Shown piece after piece: positions 35,102 to 43,768 of a stretch of 64,000 bases of DNA (its first letter is position 1; every line of letters begins with the position of its first letter). The notes under the pieces were generated by a model. The model was not told the origin of the DNA. It saw only the letters and a list, made by a program, of their open reading frames with translations, and did no database searches. The stretch comes from Bacteroidaceae bacterium (GTDB taxonomy: Bacteria > Bacteroidota > Bacteroidia > Bacteroidales > Bacteroidaceae), in assembly GCA_017466065.1 (NCBI GenBank), contig JAFTUV010000017.1, forward strand, positions 124,001 to 188,000. The letters are read 5' to 3'. Made by a program: the position numbers and the translations under genes.

Positions 35102-35665
35102 TTAAGCCTCTGCGGGAGCCTCGGTTGCTTCCTCGGCAGGTGCTTCTGTTGCCTCTGCATTCTCGGCAGCGGCAGCAGCTTCTGCTTCGGCTTTTGCAAG
35201 AGCCTCGGCAGCTTTCTTGTCGGCTACCTTCTTGGCAATAGCTGCATTTACCTCTTTCTCGGCCTCCAAGCGTGCTTTCTTCTCGTCACGTTTAGCCTGC
35301 TCGTCGGCACTCTTGATACCGTTCAATGCGTTCTCCTTGGCAGTCTTCCAAGCGTTGAATTTTGCCTGTGCTGTTGCCTCGTCGAATGCACCTTTCTTAA
35401 CACCGCCCTGCAAGTGCTTCATCATATAAACGCCCTGTGAAGAGAGGATGCTGCGAACTGTGTCGGTAGGAGTTGCACCGTTGTTAACCCACCACAATGC
35501 TCTCTCGAAGTTGATGTCGATGGTAGCAGGGTTTGTGTTGGGGTTGTAGGTACCGATTTTCTCGGTAAACTTTCCATCACGTGGAGCTCTCGAATCTGCA
35601 ATCACGATAGAGTAGAATGCGTAGTGTTTACGGCCTCTTCTCTGAAGTCTGATTTTTGTTGCCAT
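35102..35665 (-). CDS. rpsP: 30S ribosomal protein S16 with long Ala/Glu-rich C-terminal extension
   Basis: The first ~80 residues are canonical S16 ([43 protein letters not shown]). Residues 100-187 are an extension rich in Ala, Glu and Lys, ending in [17 protein letters not shown]; such tails are common in Bacteroidota S16. S16 binds 16S rRNA and is needed for 30S assembly. It is monocistronic here, with a promoter at 35726-35756 and a hairpin terminator, and is divergent from the DUF115 gene. Confidence 0.97.
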   Translation of the reverse strand: MATKIRLQRRGRKHYAFYSIVIADSRAPRDGKFTEKIGTYNPNTNPATIDINFERALWWVNNGATPTDTVRSILSSQGVYMMKHLQGGVKKGAFDEATAQAKFNAWKTAKENALNGIKSADEQAKRDEKKARLEAEKEVNAAIAKKVADKKAAEALAKAEAEAAAAAENAEATEAPAEEATEAPAEA

Positions 35666-35725
35666 TTTTTAAATGTTTTTAATTGGTTAAAGATTTGAGT
35701 TATCCGATAACTCGTATCGGCGGTG

Positions 35726-35756
35726 CAAAAGTAGTGCTTTTTTTGCAAACAGGCAA
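35726..35756 (-). promoter_or_regulatory. Promoter of rpsP
   Basis: On the minus strand, TTG (35756-35754), a 20-nt spacer and TACTTTTG (35733-35726) form a good consensus promoter 60 nt upstream of the ATG. Confidence 0.6.
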
Positions 35757-35829
35757 TAAATCTACCGTTTTTATGCTTGTTGCAAAGGGTATTTTGTGGT
35801 TTTTTGAGGTGTTTTTAAAGAAAATATAC

Positions 35830-35837
35830 TATTTTCG
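35830..35837 (+). promoter_or_regulatory. -7 box of the DUF115 gene
   Basis: TATTTTCG followed by CA, 29 nt before the start codon. It is a TAnnTTCG variant with no clear -33 box. Confidence 0.35.
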
Positions 35838-35866
35838 CAAGTGTTTTAATTTATTCTGAATTTATT

Positions 35867-36598
35867 ATGCTCGCTTGGCTGTGGTTTAAAATGTGGAATG
35901 CGCTCAACTTTCTCTATGGTTTTTTCCAATGGGGCAGTGTGCATCGATTGCGTTCCTTAAAGAATGCCTGCAAAGGGAAAAGATGCTTCATCGTGGGCAA
36001 CGGCCCCAGCCTGCGTAGCGAGGATTTACGTTTGCTGCACGAACGAGGGGAGTTTACGTTTGCGTGCAATTCGTTGATTAGGTTGTTTGAGGAGATTCCT
36101 TTTCGTCCTTCTTTTTATTTTGCACAGGATAATAAAATTATTCTCGACAACAAGGAACTTATAAACAGCTACACGGGCACAAAGTTTATAAAGGCTCATT
36201 ATGCACGCCGCTACCATCTGCCGGGTGTTACATATTATAATATGCTGCTTAACCCAAAAGGGTTTTCCAAAAATATTCCTCTTGTGGTTTATAGCGGTCA
36301 GACGGTGGTCTATTCGATGATTCAGTTTGCTGTGTATATGGGATTTTCCGAGATTTACCTCATAGGGGTCGATTGCAACTATTCGCCCGGGAATACCACA
36401 ATTTCGGCCGATAGCTATTTCGACAAACGCCTTTTTAACGGCAAACGCCATTATGCTCCGCCCGAAGTGAATACCAACCTGTTGGCTTATGAGTGTGCGC
36501 GTGATGAATGCAAGAAAATGGGGGTTAATATCTTGAATGCGTCACGCGGTGGCAAACTCGAAATTTTCCGTCGGGTGGATTTTGATACTCTTTTTTAG
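35867..36598 (+). CDS. DUF115 / MptE-like protein
   Basis: The 243-residue protein has the DUF115-type Rossmann-like core: FIVGNGPSLRSEDLRLL (nucleotide-binding loop), FACNSLIRLF, YFAQDN and IYLIGVDCNYS. Members are annotated as 6-hydroxymethylpterin diphosphokinase MptE-like in archaea; in Bacteroidota they often sit with polysaccharide or glycosyltransferase genes and are related to sialyltransferase-like folds. This one stands alone between rpsP and a thioredoxin-like gene, so the substrate cannot be assigned. A membrane-adjacent N-terminus (AWLWFKMWNALNFLYGFF) is visible. Confidence 0.7.
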   Translation: MLAWLWFKMWNALNFLYGFFQWGSVHRLRSLKNACKGKRCFIVGNGPSLRSEDLRLLHERGEFTFACNSLIRLFEEIPFRPSFYFAQDNKIILDNKELINSYTGTKFIKAHYARRYHLPGVTYYNMLLNPKGFSKNIPLVVYSGQTVVYSMIQFAVYMGFSEIYLIGVDCNYSPGNTTISADSYFDKRLFNGKRHYAPPEVNTNLLAYECARDECKKMGVNILNASRGGKLEIFRRVDFDTLF

Positions 36599-36607
36599 CA
36601 GTTCTCC

Positions 36608-37177
36608 TTAAAATTCATTTACTTCTGCAAGAAGGCTGTCTATTGTGGCAACCAGCCCTGCAAATTCCTCTTCGTTGAACAGACGGGTGAGCTTTATTAT
36701 GCGTCCATCCTTGCCCACAAGCACGTTGCGGGTTATGCCGGAATTGCGCAGGGCATAGCTTGCAAACACATTGGCGGCTGTGTCCATAGCCATAGGGTAG
36801 GTTGTTCCCACTTGTGCCGTGTAGTTGTCGATAACCTCTTTCGGCTCTTCGCGGTCAACGCCAACAAGCACAAAGGAGGGATTTTCCTTGTGACGCTGCC
36901 ATATTTCTTTCTCTATGTGCGGCATTTCGCGACGGCACACTCCGCACCAGCTGGCAGTAAATTGCAGCATAACCACTTTGCCTCGTTGCGACGACAGGGT
37001 AAAATCGCTTCCGTTGGTGAGCGGGAGAGTAAAATCGGGGGCAACATCGCCCACTTTCACTATATATTGGTTATCATAGACTGTGGGGGAGGTGAGGGCT
37101 TTTTCAGTCTCGGCAGTTTGTTTACCGTTGCCGCAAGCGACAAGAATGGGGAGGATAAATAACAGAATGTGTTTCAT
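36608..37177 (-). CDS. TlpA-like thioredoxin-fold lipoprotein
   Basis: The start at 37177 gives a lipoprotein signal ending in the lipobox LVAC (MKHILLFILPILVACG). The mature domain is a TlpA/ResA-type thioredoxin fold with the redox motif WCGVC, and a typical TlpA insertion (VGVDREEPKEVIDNYTAQVG). It probably reduces disulfides or acts in extracytoplasmic redox homeostasis. It is followed 27 nt upstream by the dihydrouridine synthase gene in the same direction, so it is likely the second gene of a pair. Confidence 0.9.
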   Translation of the reverse strand: MKHILLFILPILVACGNGKQTAETEKALTSPTVYDNQYIVKVGDVAPDFTLPLTNGSDFTLSSQRGKVVMLQFTASWCGVCRREMPHIEKEIWQRHKENPSFVLVGVDREEPKEVIDNYTAQVGTTYPMAMDTAANVFASYALRNSGITRNVLVGKDGRIIKLTRLFNEEEFAGLVATIDSLLAEVNEF

Positions 37178-37204
37178 AATTATTTGATTGTTCATTGGTT
37201 AACT

Positions 37205-38137
37205 TCATTGGAACGATGCAAGTGCCACATTCACTGCTTGCTGATATTTGTCGGCAGTGGTGGCTTTGAGAATAGCTTTACGATGGCGTTTCTCTATTTC
37301 GGGGAGCAGATATTCCCAATAGGGCTTCAATTTGCTCAATAATTGTGTGTTTCCTTGCAGGCTTGACGACATTGAGCGAAACATAGCTTCGTGCATAGAG
37401 TGAACGAGGGAGCGCAATTCATCGCGGCTCAACAATTTCCCTTGCTTGTATTCACTGCCAAGCGCAGGGTTGGAAAGAAGCCCGCGACCTACCATAATTC
37501 CTTGCAAACGAGGGAATTGTGCTTCTATTCTTTTAATATTGTCGAGCGTGGTAATATCACCATTGTATATAAGAGGGTGGCCGCATTTTTCATAAAAGCG
37601 TGCAAAGGCCTCAATGTCGGCCGGTTGCTTATATTGCTCGCGTCCCAAACGAGGGTGCATTGTAATATGAGAAAGGGGTGCGGCATTAAGAATGTCGATT
37701 AGGGCCTCCCATTCATTCTTATTATCCCAGCCAAGGCGCATTTTAACCGAGAAACTCACATCGGGGTGGTTGGTTGCTTCATCCATCAAGGCAGCAACCA
37801 TTCCGGGGAAGGGCAAAATGCCGGCACCGTGACGCTTGCGTGCCTGCAACGGAAAAGAACAGCCCATATTTATATCTATGCGCCTGTATCCCTCGCTTTT
37901 TATAAATTGCACAAGGGGGCGCATCTCCTCGGGTGTCGCAGCGATTATTTGCGGCACAAGATTTTCGGCCGTGTTATTTTTCCTCTCAACATCGCGAATA
38001 TCCTTGCTGCGTATCTCGCCGTGCTCGTAACGTATGAACGGAGTGAAATAACAGTCGATGCCTCCAAATATCTCATTGTGCAGATTGCGCCATCGGGCCT
38101 CGGTGTATCCTTGCAGGGGTGCGGAATAAATTTCCAT
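37205..38137 (-). CDS. dus: tRNA-dihydrouridine synthase
   Basis: The start at 38137 (MEIYSAPLQGYTEARWRN) matches the family opening; an earlier start at 38158 adds seven residues without homology. The FMN-binding TIM barrel has APLQGYTE, the catalytic Cys in DINMGCSFPLQ followed by RKRHGAG, VKMRLGW and the phosphate-binding VGRGLLSNP. Dus enzymes reduce uridine in the tRNA D-loop using FMN and NADPH. The subfamily is probably DusC-like, not certain. A TATCTTTG -7 box lies at 38172-38179. Confidence 0.93.
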   Translation of the reverse strand: MEIYSAPLQGYTEARWRNLHNEIFGGIDCYFTPFIRYEHGEIRSKDIRDVERKNNTAENLVPQIIAATPEEMRPLVQFIKSEGYRRIDINMGCSFPLQARKRHGAGILPFPGMVAALMDEATNHPDVSFSVKMRLGWDNKNEWEALIDILNAAPLSHITMHPRLGREQYKQPADIEAFARFYEKCGHPLIYNGDITTLDNIKRIEAQFPRLQGIMVGRGLLSNPALGSEYKQGKLLSRDELRSLVHSMHEAMFRSMSSSLQGNTQLLSKLKPYWEYLLPEIEKRHRKAILKATTADKYQQAVNVALASFQ

Positions 38138-38171
38138 TCTCTTTATGATTTTGTGCAAAGCATTTTCGATG

Positions 38172-38179
38172 CAAAGATA
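38172..38179 (-). promoter_or_regulatory. -7 box of the dus-tlpA pair
   Basis: TATCTTTG followed by CATC on the minus strand, 35 nt upstream of the dus ATG. The rest of the 38138-38395 gap is AT-rich with no other gene. Confidence 0.45.
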
Positions 38180-38359
38180 GCCTTTGTGTGGATAAGTTTT
38201 TTATTTCGGCCCAAATTTTTAAAAATTCGGACGAGAGATAGAGGAGTTTGCAAATTTAAAAATCATAGTAAACATAATATTCATTATCAACGAATGGTGA
38301 ATTAAAATTGTGTGACAAGGTTTTTATAGTAAATTACATATTTAATTAGGTTTTTTTTA

Positions 38360-38367
38360 TACATTTG
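38360..38367 (+). promoter_or_regulatory. -7 box of the aminotransferase gene
   Basis: TACATTTG followed by CA, 29 nt before the start codon of the aminotransferase. No strong -33 element is visible. Confidence 0.45.
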
Positions 38368-38395
38368 CAGGCAAAATTTTAATTAAAGATTATTT

Positions 38396-39595
38396 ATGCC
38401 TGAATTATCGGAAAGAGCCATACTGATGCCTTCGTCGCCAATCAGGAAATTGGCACCTTTTGCCAATGAGGCAAAGGCACGCGGCATTAAGGTGTATCAT
38501 TTAAATATCGGACAGCCCGATCTTGATTCTCCTGCGGTTGCCATTGAGGCTATCAAGAAAATCGACCGCAAGATTCTTGAATATAGCCCCAGCGACGGTT
38601 TTTTATCGTTGCGTGAAAAGCTCGTGGGTTATTACGACCAATATCAGATTAAGTTGAAGGCCGACGATATTATTATAACAACCGGTGGTTCCGAAGCTGT
38701 GCTTTTTGCATTTATGTCGTGCCTTAATCCGGGCGATGAGATTATTGTTCCCGAGCCGGCATACGCCAACTATATGGCCTTTGCAATATCGGCAGGTGCG
38801 GTTATACGCCCCATACGTTCGACCATTGAGGAGTCGTTTGCATTGCCTCCAATGGAACGCTTCGAGGAGCTTATCAACGAGCGTACACGCGGTATTCTCA
38901 TCTGTAACCCCAATAATCCCACGGGTTACCTATATACACGCAGCGAGATGAACCGCATACGCGACCTTGTGAAGAAGCACAATCTTTACCTTTTTTCCGA
39001 CGAGGTTTATCGTGAATTCATATACACAGGCTCGCCCTATATTTCAGCCTGCCACTTGGAGGGTATTGAAGAAAATGTTGTTTTAATCGACTCTGTTTCA
39101 AAACGTTACTCGGAGTGTGGATTGCGCATCGGTGCTCTTATTACAAAGAACAAGGCTTTGCGTGCGGCGGTGATGAAATTCTGTCAGGCGCGTTTGAGCC
39201 CTCCCTTGCTCGGGCAGATTGCTGCCGAGGCTTCGCTCGATGCCCCCCGTTCCTATGCAATAAATACATACGAGAAATATATCGAGCGTCGTAACTGTCT
39301 CATTGACGAATTGAATAAACTCCCGGGGGTTTACTCCCCTATTCCTATGGGCGCATTCTACACAGTGGCCCGCTTGCCCATCGACGATAGTGACAAATTC
39401 TGCGAGTGGTGCCTGACCGATTTTTCTTATGAGGGCGAAACTATTATGATGGCTCCTGCATCGGGTTTTTACTCCGACGAGGGATACGGCAAGAATGAGG
39501 TGCGCATAGCTTACGCTATTGACAAGGCCGACCTTAAACGTGCTATCTTTATCCTTGGAAAGGCCCTTGAACAATATCCCGGCCGTGTGGATTAA
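38396..39595 (+). CDS. PLP-dependent class I/II aminotransferase
   Basis: The 399-residue fold-type I aminotransferase has NIGQPDLDSP near residue 37, the cofactor stacking region ITTGGSEAVLFAF, CNPNNPTGYLY with the PLP-binding Asn, FSDEVYREF and the PLP lysine in DSVSKRYSECGLRIGALI. The C-terminal Arg of NEVRIAYAID binds the substrate carboxylate. It resembles aspartate/tyrosine-type aminotransferases; the amino donor is not decidable. It is monocistronic and ends at a bidirectional terminator. Confidence 0.92.
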   Translation: MPELSERAILMPSSPIRKLAPFANEAKARGIKVYHLNIGQPDLDSPAVAIEAIKKIDRKILEYSPSDGFLSLREKLVGYYDQYQIKLKADDIIITTGGSEAVLFAFMSCLNPGDEIIVPEPAYANYMAFAISAGAVIRPIRSTIEESFALPPMERFEELINERTRGILICNPNNPTGYLYTRSEMNRIRDLVKKHNLYLFSDEVYREFIYTGSPYISACHLEGIEENVVLIDSVSKRYSECGLRIGALITKNKALRAAVMKFCQARLSPPLLGQIAAEASLDAPRSYAINTYEKYIERRNCLIDELNKLPGVYSPIPMGAFYTVARLPIDDSDKFCEWCLTDFSYEGETIMMAPASGFYSDEGYGKNEVRIAYAIDKADLKRAIFILGKALEQYPGRVD

Positions 39596-39620
39596 AAAAA
39601 AGATAAATATTATAAAAATT

Positions 39621-39660
39621 AAAGGGTTGCATCAAAAACAGATGCAACCCTTTAATTTTA
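39621..39660. terminator. Bidirectional terminator between the aminotransferase and HD hydrolase genes
   Basis: AAAGGGTTGCATC (39621-39633) pairs with GATGCAACCCTTT (39641-39653), with a 7-nt loop. A-rich and T-rich flanks on either side suit both transcription directions. Confidence 0.85.
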
Positions 39661-40290
39661 CTCTTCACAGGAGTTATCCTCTTTCTGCAAATGCTTTATG
39701 CGTGAAATTATCGCGCCACGTTTGCGCTGGAAATGGTCGGCAATCTCGTCGTAGGAGAGCTGCCCGGCAACAAAATCTCGCAAGGCTGCATCCTCTTCCT
39801 CCTCCCACGGCTTGTAGGCATTGGGAAATTCGGCCTTTGCCGCATCCTGCGAATAGACCGGCTCGCCGGTGAGTCTTTTATAGGCTTTCAGGTAGCGTTT
39901 GAGGCGTTTTACATCTTTGTCCGAGAGGTAAGGCAAGCGGCGTATATCCATATTGTCGGTGAGGTCGTTCAGCTTAACGGCTGTTGCCAACGGATTCTTT
40001 TTTACACGGGCTATAAACTTGTCATAGGGCTCCGAGGGTGACAATCTTGTCACGCATCGGAGAGCGGCTATAATGTGTGGCGGGAAGCCCTCGGCAGCAA
40101 GAGCATCGAAAGTCCACTCGCTATCTTCCACAACATCGTGCAGAATGCCCACTATCTTTTCATCAATATTTGTGCCGCTATTCATCACACGCAAAGGGTG
40201 CTCAATGTATGGCGCACCGGCTTTGTCGGTCTGCCCCTTGTGTGCTTCGGTGGCAATCTCAATGGCTCGTTGCAGGAGTTTGTTGCTCAT
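39658..40290 (-). CDS. HD-domain hydrolase with C-terminal helix-turn-helix
   Basis: The N-terminal ~140 residues are a SpoT/MESH1-like HD domain: KGQTDKAGAPYIEHPLRVM, the catalytic ILHDVVEDSEWTF, and KLNDLTDN. The C-terminal ~60 residues (PWEEEEDAALRDFVAGQLSY, DEIADHFQRKRGAIISRIKH) look like a Myb/SANT-type DNA-binding helix-turn-helix. A nucleotide such as (p)ppGpp or a related compound is the likely substrate. The start may be 40302 (four residues longer) or 40290; 40290 avoids most of the overlap with the upstream gene. It is the last gene of a four-gene minus-strand operon. Confidence 0.82.
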   Translation of the reverse strand: MSNKLLQRAIEIATEAHKGQTDKAGAPYIEHPLRVMNSGTNIDEKIVGILHDVVEDSEWTFDALAAEGFPPHIIAALRCVTRLSPSEPYDKFIARVKKNPLATAVKLNDLTDNMDIRRLPYLSDKDVKRLKRYLKAYKRLTGEPVYSQDAAKAEFPNAYKPWEEEEDAALRDFVAGQLSYDEIADHFQRKRGAIISRIKHLQKEDNSCEE

Positions 40291-40295
40291 AAAAT

Positions 40296-40856
40296 TCAGC
40301 ATAATGGTAAGTTAACTTTCCGGCAGGTGTATCCTAAACGCATAAGTTCTATGCTTGCACCAATGCGGTACATTACGTTTACCACACGGGTATATGCGTA
40401 GAAAGCCGACGGGCTCTGCGGTTCAATCCTTTCGTGTCGCAACAGGGAGAGTGCCTGTTGCGCGAGGCGACGCATCATAGCTTCGGCATCTTTTGCCTCC
40501 TGCGACGATGGAGCGAGGCTCATTATATTGAACAGGATATTTTCGTCCATATCATCGAATCCCTGTACACCATAGAATTCCTTATAGGGGCGATTGGAGA
40601 GCAACTCCCAATTTGTGTCCCAATCGTTTGCCACTGCCATTCCCAAATAACCGGCCCAAGCGATGGAAACTGTGGGATAATCGCTTATCTGCGGAATTGC
40701 ATCGTGCAGATATTCGGGTGCAAGCTTTTTCCAACGTTCCTCAACATCCTGTGACGAGGGCATAAGCCCGTCGATTGCGATGTATGAGCCACACAGTTTC
40801 ACAAGTTCTTTATATACTTTATTCTCAAAAGTATCGAGGTAGGTATTCATTTCCAT
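40296..40856 (-). CDS. Conserved hypothetical protein of Bacteroidales
   Basis: The 186-residue protein is all-alpha in appearance, with no signal peptide or membrane helix, and a motif-like YLGMAVANDWDTNWELLSNR stretch. I recognise it only as a conserved hypothetical of this order. Its stop codon lies within the first bases of the possible HD gene start, and it is 21 nt from the NifX-like gene, so it is probably cotranscribed in the order yqaE, nifX-like, this gene, HD hydrolase. Confidence 0.75.
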   Translation of the reverse strand: MEMNTYLDTFENKVYKELVKLCGSYIAIDGLMPSSQDVEERWKKLAPEYLHDAIPQISDYPTVSIAWAGYLGMAVANDWDTNWELLSNRPYKEFYGVQGFDDMDENILFNIMSLAPSSQEAKDAEAMMRRLAQQALSLLRHERIEPQSPSAFYAYTRVVNVMYRIGASIELMRLGYTCRKVNLPLC

Positions 40857-40877
40857 CGGTAGAATTCTTCGTTATAA

Positions 40878-41228
40878 TCAGCCGTTACATTCGTGATGCG
40901 AACAACCCTCGCCCGAGTCACTCACCTTGCCGGCAAGATAGGCAGCCACAAGCTCGTCTATATTTCCACTTTGCCCGCGAATAACCTCTATATTGTTCGA
41001 TTCGAGCACATTCCTTGCTCCTTCGCCCATATTTCCGGCCAGCATCACCTGCACACCTTTCTGACGAAGCACAAGGGCTATACCCGACTTGCATCCGCAA
41101 CCCTGTGGCGAGGGAAGAATCTCCTTCATCTTCACCACTCCATCGTTTATAGTAAATATTGTATAATGGTCGCAATGACCAAAATGATTGTCGACCATAT
41201 TGTCGCGTGTGGGAACTGCTATTTTCAT
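40878..41228 (-). CDS. NifX/NifB C-terminal-like dinitrogenase cofactor domain protein
   Basis: The 116-residue protein has the NifX/NafY-like fold (MKIAVPTRDNMVDNHFGHCD, with a cluster of metal-ligand-like residues) and a Cys/Gly-rich segment GCGCKSGIA, then a tail ending in GCSHHECNG. Family members bind Fe-S or Fe-Mo cofactors or act as iron-sulfur carriers. There is no nitrogenase in the window, so a general metal-cluster role is likely. It follows the yqaE gene by 4 nt. Confidence 0.88.
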   Translation of the reverse strand: MKIAVPTRDNMVDNHFGHCDHYTIFTINDGVVKMKEILPSPQGCGCKSGIALVLRQKGVQVMLAGNMGEGARNVLESNNIEVIRGQSGNIDELVAAYLAGKVSDSGEGCSHHECNG

Positions 41229-41232
41229 TTTA

Positions 41233-41385
41233 TCAATTTTTATTCAAGATAATAAGTGCTGCAATTACGCCGGGCACCCAACCACAGCCGGTTAACAGAA
41301 GAACAATGAGAAATGAACCACACCCCTTGTCAATTACAGCCAAAGGTGGGAATATTATCGCTAAAAGAGCTCTTAAACAAGACAT
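41233..41385 (-). CDS. yqaE: YqaE/PMP3-family small membrane protein, 50 residues
   Basis: Read on the minus strand, the ATG at 41385 begins MSCLRALLAIIFPPLAVIDK and continues through GCGSFLIVLLLTGCGWVPGV to a TGA at 41233. This is the complete PMP3/YqaE pattern: two hydrophobic helices joined by the conserved PPLAV and GCG segments, and a short polar end. These proteins sit in the plasma membrane and are linked to salt or envelope stress in several organisms. It is too short for a 60-residue cut-off. It lies 4 nt before the NifX-like gene and is the first gene of that operon. Confidence 0.88.
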   Translation of the reverse strand: MSCLRALLAIIFPPLAVIDKGCGSFLIVLLLTGCGWVPGVIAALIILNKN

Positions 41386-41459
41386 CGTTGATGGATTTAT
41401 AAATGTTTCTGTGTAAAATTACAACAATATTTGTAATCTGCAAAATTGATGCAATCCGA

Positions 41460-42359
41460 TTAAATGCGCCGGGCTGCACGGCTGTAATTAACAAGTATCA
41501 CTCCGGCAAAGACCATTACCGCCGCCACAAATTTTCCCCATCCGGGCGTGTCCATTCCTATATAAATACTTACCGCAGAGGCAACTATCGGTTGCATATA
41601 GGAATACATACTCACGAGTGTAGGGCGCAGTATTTTCTGTCCTATGGGTATGAGGAAATAGGTGATGAATGTGGAAAATACTATTGCGAAAAGCAGTTCC
41701 ATCGTAAACGAGAGAGGAACATTAACATAATCGACACCCGCAATCTCTTTACCTGCAAACGGCAAAGATAGGAGCGACGAAAATAGAAAAATCCACTTCA
41801 TAAATGTAATTGCCGAGTAGCGCATAATCACAGGCTTGAACACTCCTAAATATATTGAGAAGCAAAAACCGTTGAGAAACATCAGGAATACTCCTAACGG
41901 CTCTGTGGCGGCAGCTCCACCCGTGGATGCTATACTGTTGGAAATGAGAAGCATCACACCCGAGAAACTCAACAGCACACCACCCGCTTTTTTAAACGTG
42001 ATAGGTTCTTTGAGCACCACCGCGGCAATGAACATTGTGTATATGGGCGATAAAGAGGTCATTATGGAACAATCGACCGGAGTAATGTGTGATATTCCCA
42101 CAAGGAAAGTCAACTGTGTGAGAAAAAAGCCTGTGAACGAAGCTGCAAAAATCTTTATATAATCGGCCGGGGCAACTTTTTCGCTCGGCATAAAAGCCGA
42201 CACAAGCCAGAAGAGCACACCGGCTCCCAGCGAACGCAAGCAAAACAGTGCCATTGGAGAAATTATGTCACACCCCATAATGTCCTTTGTGACTATTATG
42301 TTGAACCCGAATATCACATAGGCAATAAAGCAGGCCAGATGTCCTTTAATATTACTCAT
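41460..42359 (-). CDS. EamA-family (DMT) transporter
   Basis: The start at 42359 (MSNIKGHLACFIAYVIFGF) gives 299 residues with ten predicted membrane helices in two EamA halves (for example ISHITPVDCSIMTSLSPIYT and LVSMYSYMQPIVASAVSIYI). DMT transporters export or import metabolites such as amino acids; the substrate is unknown. It stands alone, with a TAATTTTG -7 box at 42390-42397, and is divergent from the porin-like gene. Confidence 0.9.
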   Translation of the reverse strand: MSNIKGHLACFIAYVIFGFNIIVTKDIMGCDIISPMALFCLRSLGAGVLFWLVSAFMPSEKVAPADYIKIFAASFTGFFLTQLTFLVGISHITPVDCSIMTSLSPIYTMFIAAVVLKEPITFKKAGGVLLSFSGVMLLISNSIASTGGAAATEPLGVFLMFLNGFCFSIYLGVFKPVIMRYSAITFMKWIFLFSSLLSLPFAGKEIAGVDYVNVPLSFTMELLFAIVFSTFITYFLIPIGQKILRPTLVSMYSYMQPIVASAVSIYIGMDTPGWGKFVAAVMVFAGVILVNYSRAARRI

Positions 42360-42389
42360 TTTATCTATTGAAAAAGATTGTTCCGGATG

Positions 42390-42397
42390 CAAAATTA
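42390..42397 (-). promoter_or_regulatory. -7 box of the EamA transporter gene
   Basis: TAATTTTG followed by CATCC on the minus strand, 31 nt upstream of the start codon. Confidence 0.4.
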
Positions 42398-42459
42398 CAA
42401 AAAAAGCAGAAACGAAACAGTTTTTATAGCACATAGAGTGTAGTAGAAATATATTTTAC

Positions 42460-42467
42460 TATATTCG
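42460..42467 (+). promoter_or_regulatory. -7 box of the porin-like gene
   Basis: TATATTCG followed by CG, 23 nt before the chosen start at 42490. It is a TAnnTTCG variant. Confidence 0.35.
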
Positions 42468-42489
42468 CGTGTTAAAAAACACAAATATT

Positions 42490-43656
42490 ATGAAACGCAC
42501 ACTCTTTTCAGCATTACTGTTGCTGACAGCGCTTGGCATTGCAACAGCCGACGATGGAGAAACAACACCCATCGAGAAAAAGATAAATTTCGGATTATCG
42601 ACAACCACATATCCCGATGCCAATGTGGCAAAGAGCCTTGAAACAGGTGCCGAAACAAACTCACTCAACCTTGATATTGGGTTAAGCCGTTTGCGCCTCT
42701 TCGGATACGGGCAAATGTGGTTCAACTACAAGCACGCCAACAAGAAGAACAGCAACAGCGGCGAGGTTAAGCGCATAATACTTATGGCCGATGCGCAGAT
42801 TACCAAGAAACTGAGTTTCTTCCTTATGTACGATGCAGCAGTGTCGGAGTTGCACGAATATTATGCGCAATATGCATTCAAGCCTTGGTTGCAGTTGCGC
42901 GTGGGACAGTTCAAGCAGCCCTTCACGCTCGAAAGTATCTACTCCCCCACTTTTATGAGCACCATATTCTACGACCCGTCGGTGCTCTATCTGGCCGGCA
43001 TTGCTACCGACCCGCTGATGGGTAACAATGTTGCTCGTGATATGGGTATTATGTTCACCGGCGACTTTTGGAAGAATGGCAACGGTCGCCATTTGATGAA
43101 TTACAGCATAGGTGTGTTCAATGGCCCGGGTATGAACAAAAAGGAGAATAACAGCCAAAAGGACATCATTGGTATGCTTAAATTTATGCCTACAAAAAAT
43201 CTGCTCATCGAGGGTTCGTTCCTTGTGGGCACGGGGCACGCACAGGCAAGTTCGGTCTATGGTAATATAAAACTTGGCGAGGACTATTCGAGGCATCGTT
43301 GGAATGTGGGCATCGAGGCTACATTCGCTCCATTTTATTTGCGTGGGGAGTATATTCAGGGATACGATGGAGGCATACATTCGCGTGGAGGGTATGTAAA
43401 CCTCATATATACCCCGATAAAGAAATTCGATATTATTCTTAATTGGGATTATCTCGACAAGAATACCCATTGCCATAAAAAGGCACAAGCCGATTTTACG
43501 ATGAACGGATGGGTTACCGAACTGCACACCTACACTGCCGGAGTACAATATTGGATATACAAGCGTTGCCGTCTGTCGGCACAATTTGTGTACACCCGCC
43601 CGCGTGTGGGAGCAATAACCCGGGAGGTTATTTCGCAACTGCAAATATCGTTCTAA
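42490..43656 (+). CDS. Phosphate-selective porin O/P-like outer-membrane protein
   Basis: The start at 42490 gives a signal peptide (MKRTLFSALLLLTALGIATA). The 388-residue mature protein has regularly alternating strands and ends in Phe (LQISF), typical of a 16-strand barrel. OprO/OprP features are visible: AYQYAFKPWLQLRVGQFKQP-like strand with VGQFKQPF, MGIMFTGDF and YLRGEYIQGY. It probably lets anions, such as phosphate or pyrophosphate, cross the outer membrane. It is monocistronic with a terminator at 43715-43753. Confidence 0.88.
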   Translation: MKRTLFSALLLLTALGIATADDGETTPIEKKINFGLSTTTYPDANVAKSLETGAETNSLNLDIGLSRLRLFGYGQMWFNYKHANKKNSNSGEVKRIILMADAQITKKLSFFLMYDAAVSELHEYYAQYAFKPWLQLRVGQFKQPFTLESIYSPTFMSTIFYDPSVLYLAGIATDPLMGNNVARDMGIMFTGDFWKNGNGRHLMNYSIGVFNGPGMNKKENNSQKDIIGMLKFMPTKNLLIEGSFLVGTGHAQASSVYGNIKLGEDYSRHRWNVGIEATFAPFYLRGEYIQGYDGGIHSRGGYVNLIYTPIKKFDIILNWDYLDKNTHCHKKAQADFTMNGWVTELHTYTAGVQYWIYKRCRLSAQFVYTRPRVGAITREVISQLQISF

Positions 43657-43714
43657 AAAATTAGGCAATAATATAGCAGTTGACCCAAAAATTGTTTGGT
43701 TGATGTCATATTGA

Positions 43715-43753
43715 AAAAGCATAGCGACTGAGATATCTCAACGATGCTTTTTT
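43715..43753 (+). terminator. Terminator of the porin-like gene
   Basis: AAAAAGCAT (43714-43722) pairs with ATGCTTTTTT (43744-43753), and an inner palindrome TGAGATATCTCA sits between. It ends in a T-run and lies about 60 nt after the stop. Confidence 0.65.
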
Positions 43754-43768
43754 GATTACTGAAAATTA

